Part shown: positions 62,865 through 64,000 of the stretch, piece by piece
Layout of the letters: every line of letters begins with the position of its first letter
Numbering within the stretch: position 1 is the first letter of the stretch
DNA from: JBGQAS01 sp963699305
GTDB lineage: Bacteria > Chloroflexota > Anaerolineae > Anaerolineales > Anaerolineaceae
DNA: 64,000 nt
NCBI GenBank assembly: GCA_963699305.1
Contig: OY969431.1
Coordinates: 1,550,001 to 1,614,000 of the forward strand
Reading direction: 5' to 3'
Program-made: the position numbers and the translations under genes
The notes under the pieces: generated by a model
The model's input: the letters and a program-made list of their open reading frames with translations, nothing else
What the model was told of the DNA's origin: nothing
The model's database searches: none

Positions 62865-63427
62865 ATGTCAAATTTTCCTGGTGATAATCCATTAAAGAAA
62901 TTCTGGAAGAACAACCCTTGCCTCCCCCACCGTTGAAAAAGAAGCGCAATCCCTTCCGCTTCGCCATTATCATCCTGGTGATCTTGATCGTCTTCACCCT
63001 GGTGGTTTTGGTTGGTTTATATTCGGTCAACCGTGGTGCCCAACGGGCAGCGTATGATAAAACCGCCGCGTTCATCTATGCTGCCAATACCGCCACCGTC
63101 CAGGCAGCCACGCAGCAGGCATATTTGTATCAGCTCGGTTTAACCCCCAGCCCGACCGCCACCCGTCCACCGGCTACGAATACCCCGGTGGTGGCTTTAC
63201 CCAGTGCCACACCAACTTCAGAGTTTAGCGCTGCCGATCTCGCAAAGACCGCCACCCTGGCAGCCATGCTGACCGAAGTGGCAAAAGGACCGCTGGCTAC
63301 CCCAACCGCGCTGCCAAAAACAGGGATAGGGGATATGCTCGGTTTGCCATTGCTCGCTGTCCTCGCAGCACTGTGCGTCATTGTCATCTTCATCGTTCGA
63401 CGCACCCGTCGCGAAATGCAATCGTGA
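62865..63427 (+). CDS. Membrane-anchored protein with LPKTG sorting-like C-terminus (frameshifted in this sequence)
   Basis: About 187 residues. N-terminus MSNFPGDNPIKEILEEQPLPPPP and KKKRNPF precede a strong helix (FAIIILVILIVFTLVVLVGLY); then an Ala/Thr-rich region (AANTATVQAATQQAYLYQ), a Thr/Pro linker and LPKTG, a hydrophobic helix (GLPLLAVLAALCVIVIFIV) and RRTRREMQS. That end is a textbook LPxTG cell-wall sorting signal. The frame changes near 62891; one more base joins GDNP to IKEILEEQ. GAGGAGAG precedes the ATG. Followed by a terminator. Confidence 0.7.
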
Positions 63428-63442
63428 CCTTATTAAAAAAAA

Positions 63443-63469
63443 CAAGCCCTTGGAACTTCCAGGGGCTTG
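63443..63469. terminator. Bidirectional rho-independent terminator
   Basis: CAAGCCC..TGGA / TCCA..GGGCTTG stem with short loop. On the minus strand it is followed by TTTTTTTTAA, on the plus strand by ATTATTTTAA. It separates the LPKTG protein from the convergent next gene. Confidence 0.82.
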
Positions 63470-63470
63470 A

Positions 63471-63959
63471 TTATTTTAATCGGCTTAGGAGATGCTCGGC
63501 GATCCGTTTTATCCAGGCAGCTTCGGATATTTCATCTGCATTCCTGCTTTTTTGAAAATCCGCATGTACTCCCCCGCGTTCATCGCTCACCTGTCGGATG
63601 AGGTGAAGAATGGTCACCTCCTTGCATTTCAATCGGACAGTTTGATTGAGCCATTCTTGAAGGGGCATGGATTCCGCGGTGCAATCAAATTCTCCTTGTA
63701 CATTCAACACGCCCAATTTTAAATCAGGCATCACTCTCTTTAGAAGGGATACGTCGACCAGTTTGTTATGGATGCGCGTGGTATCCCACAGTAGCATCCG
63801 TAGCTGACCGGCTATGACCTGGATGAATTGCGTTTTTCCTTGATGGATCAGCACCAAGCTGTCCGCAAGTACCGCCAGCGCATTCTCAACGCGCTGAAAA
63901 TACCATATATGTTCCTTACTTTTCGCTTCTAGTTTTTGTTGCGAACTCGCCGGTCCCAC
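63471..63959 (-). CDS. Hypothetical protein, C-terminal part of a gene that may start beyond the window
   Basis: 162 residues visible, helical and charged (HIWYFQRVENALAVLADSLVLIHQGKTQFIQVIAGQ, WLNQTVRLKCKEVTILHLIRQVSDERGG). No motif recognised. The open frame may extend to the window end, and the sequence upstream of 63959 reads as a hydrophobic segment, so the first Met here may be internal. Convergent with the LPKTG gene. Confidence 0.45.
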   Translation of the reverse strand: MGPASSQQKLEAKSKEHIWYFQRVENALAVLADSLVLIHQGKTQFIQVIAGQLRMLLWDTTRIHNKLVDVSLLKRVMPDLKLGVLNVQGEFDCTAESMPLQEWLNQTVRLKCKEVTILHLIRQVSDERGGVHADFQKSRNADEISEAAWIKRIAEHLLSRLK

Positions 63960-64000
63960 AGTGCTCCACCCACCAACACCACCACTCCGGCTATTGCAGC

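Noticed and set aside
1..64000. CRISPR array, rRNA, tmRNA or replication origin.
   Set aside because: No regularly spaced direct repeats, rRNA motifs or DnaA-box cluster were seen on either strand.

Overview
The window looks like chromosomal DNA of a Chloroflexota bacterium, most probably class Anaerolineae. The grounds are moderate GC by eye, many lipoproteins with Thr/Pro-rich linkers, a GlmL/MutL-type ASKHA protein in an operon with a DUF6754-type membrane protein, two-gene PyrK/PyrD-like and DUF389-SH3 arrangements, and monoderm-type surface systems (exosortase and an LPXTG-type tail). This is inference from gene content; no rRNA is present. The organism makes selenocysteine: two genes here read through an in-frame TGA at the expected active-site position, and each has a hairpin with a GU-containing apical loop downstream.

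Layout. 0-2.6 kb: ABM protein, isoprenylcysteine-methyltransferase-like protein, MFS transporter. 2.7-11.1 kb: an accessory island of solitary genes in mixed orientation (P-loop kinase, APH-family kinase, GH5-like lipoprotein, CPBP protease, small membrane proteins). They are separated by copies of one complex intergenic repeat, and the island ends at an intact CAU tRNA whose 3' half is echoed in the repeats. 11.2-16.4 kb: DUF4342 protein and two-component system, divergent from a PepSY / ApbE / ferric-reductase-like redox module. 16.4-25 kb: a heavily frameshifted S41-type lipoprotein, transglutaminase-like protein, zinc-finger protein, MITE-like element, radical SAM protein, alpha/beta hydrolase, M23-like lipoprotein, tRNA-Gly with a degenerate neighbour copy. 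25-27.4 kb: a beta-propeller lipoprotein gene split by a TnpB-only (IS1341-type) element. 27.5-30.4 kb: YitT, small membrane proteins, YhhN, Era. 30.5-36.1 kb: an exosortase G (XrtG)-type operon of five translationally coupled genes. 36.2-39.8 kb: EamA exporter and an ABC-2 exporter. 40-50.3 kb: UvrC, gamma-glutamyltransferase, deaminase, Nudix, selenoprotein SelD, SPFH protein, PyrK/PyrD-like pair, Dtd, TrpS, selenoprotein W-like Rdx. 50.4-54.6 kb: BMP-like lipoprotein, DUF389-SH3, phosphohexomutase. 54.7-63.4 kb: PIG-L deacetylase, then a long co-directional operon of membrane proteins around the GlmL-like ASKHA protein, ending with a small LPKTG-tailed protein.

A recurring property is single-base frameshifts, many of them in short homopolymers, in genes that should be functional (era, the response regulator, ABC ATPase, gamma-glutamyltransferase, SPFH protein, GlmL-like protein). 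This pattern fits residual indel errors in a long-read or metagenome assembly better than wholesale gene decay. I therefore give reconstructed gene spans and state where the reading frame changes.
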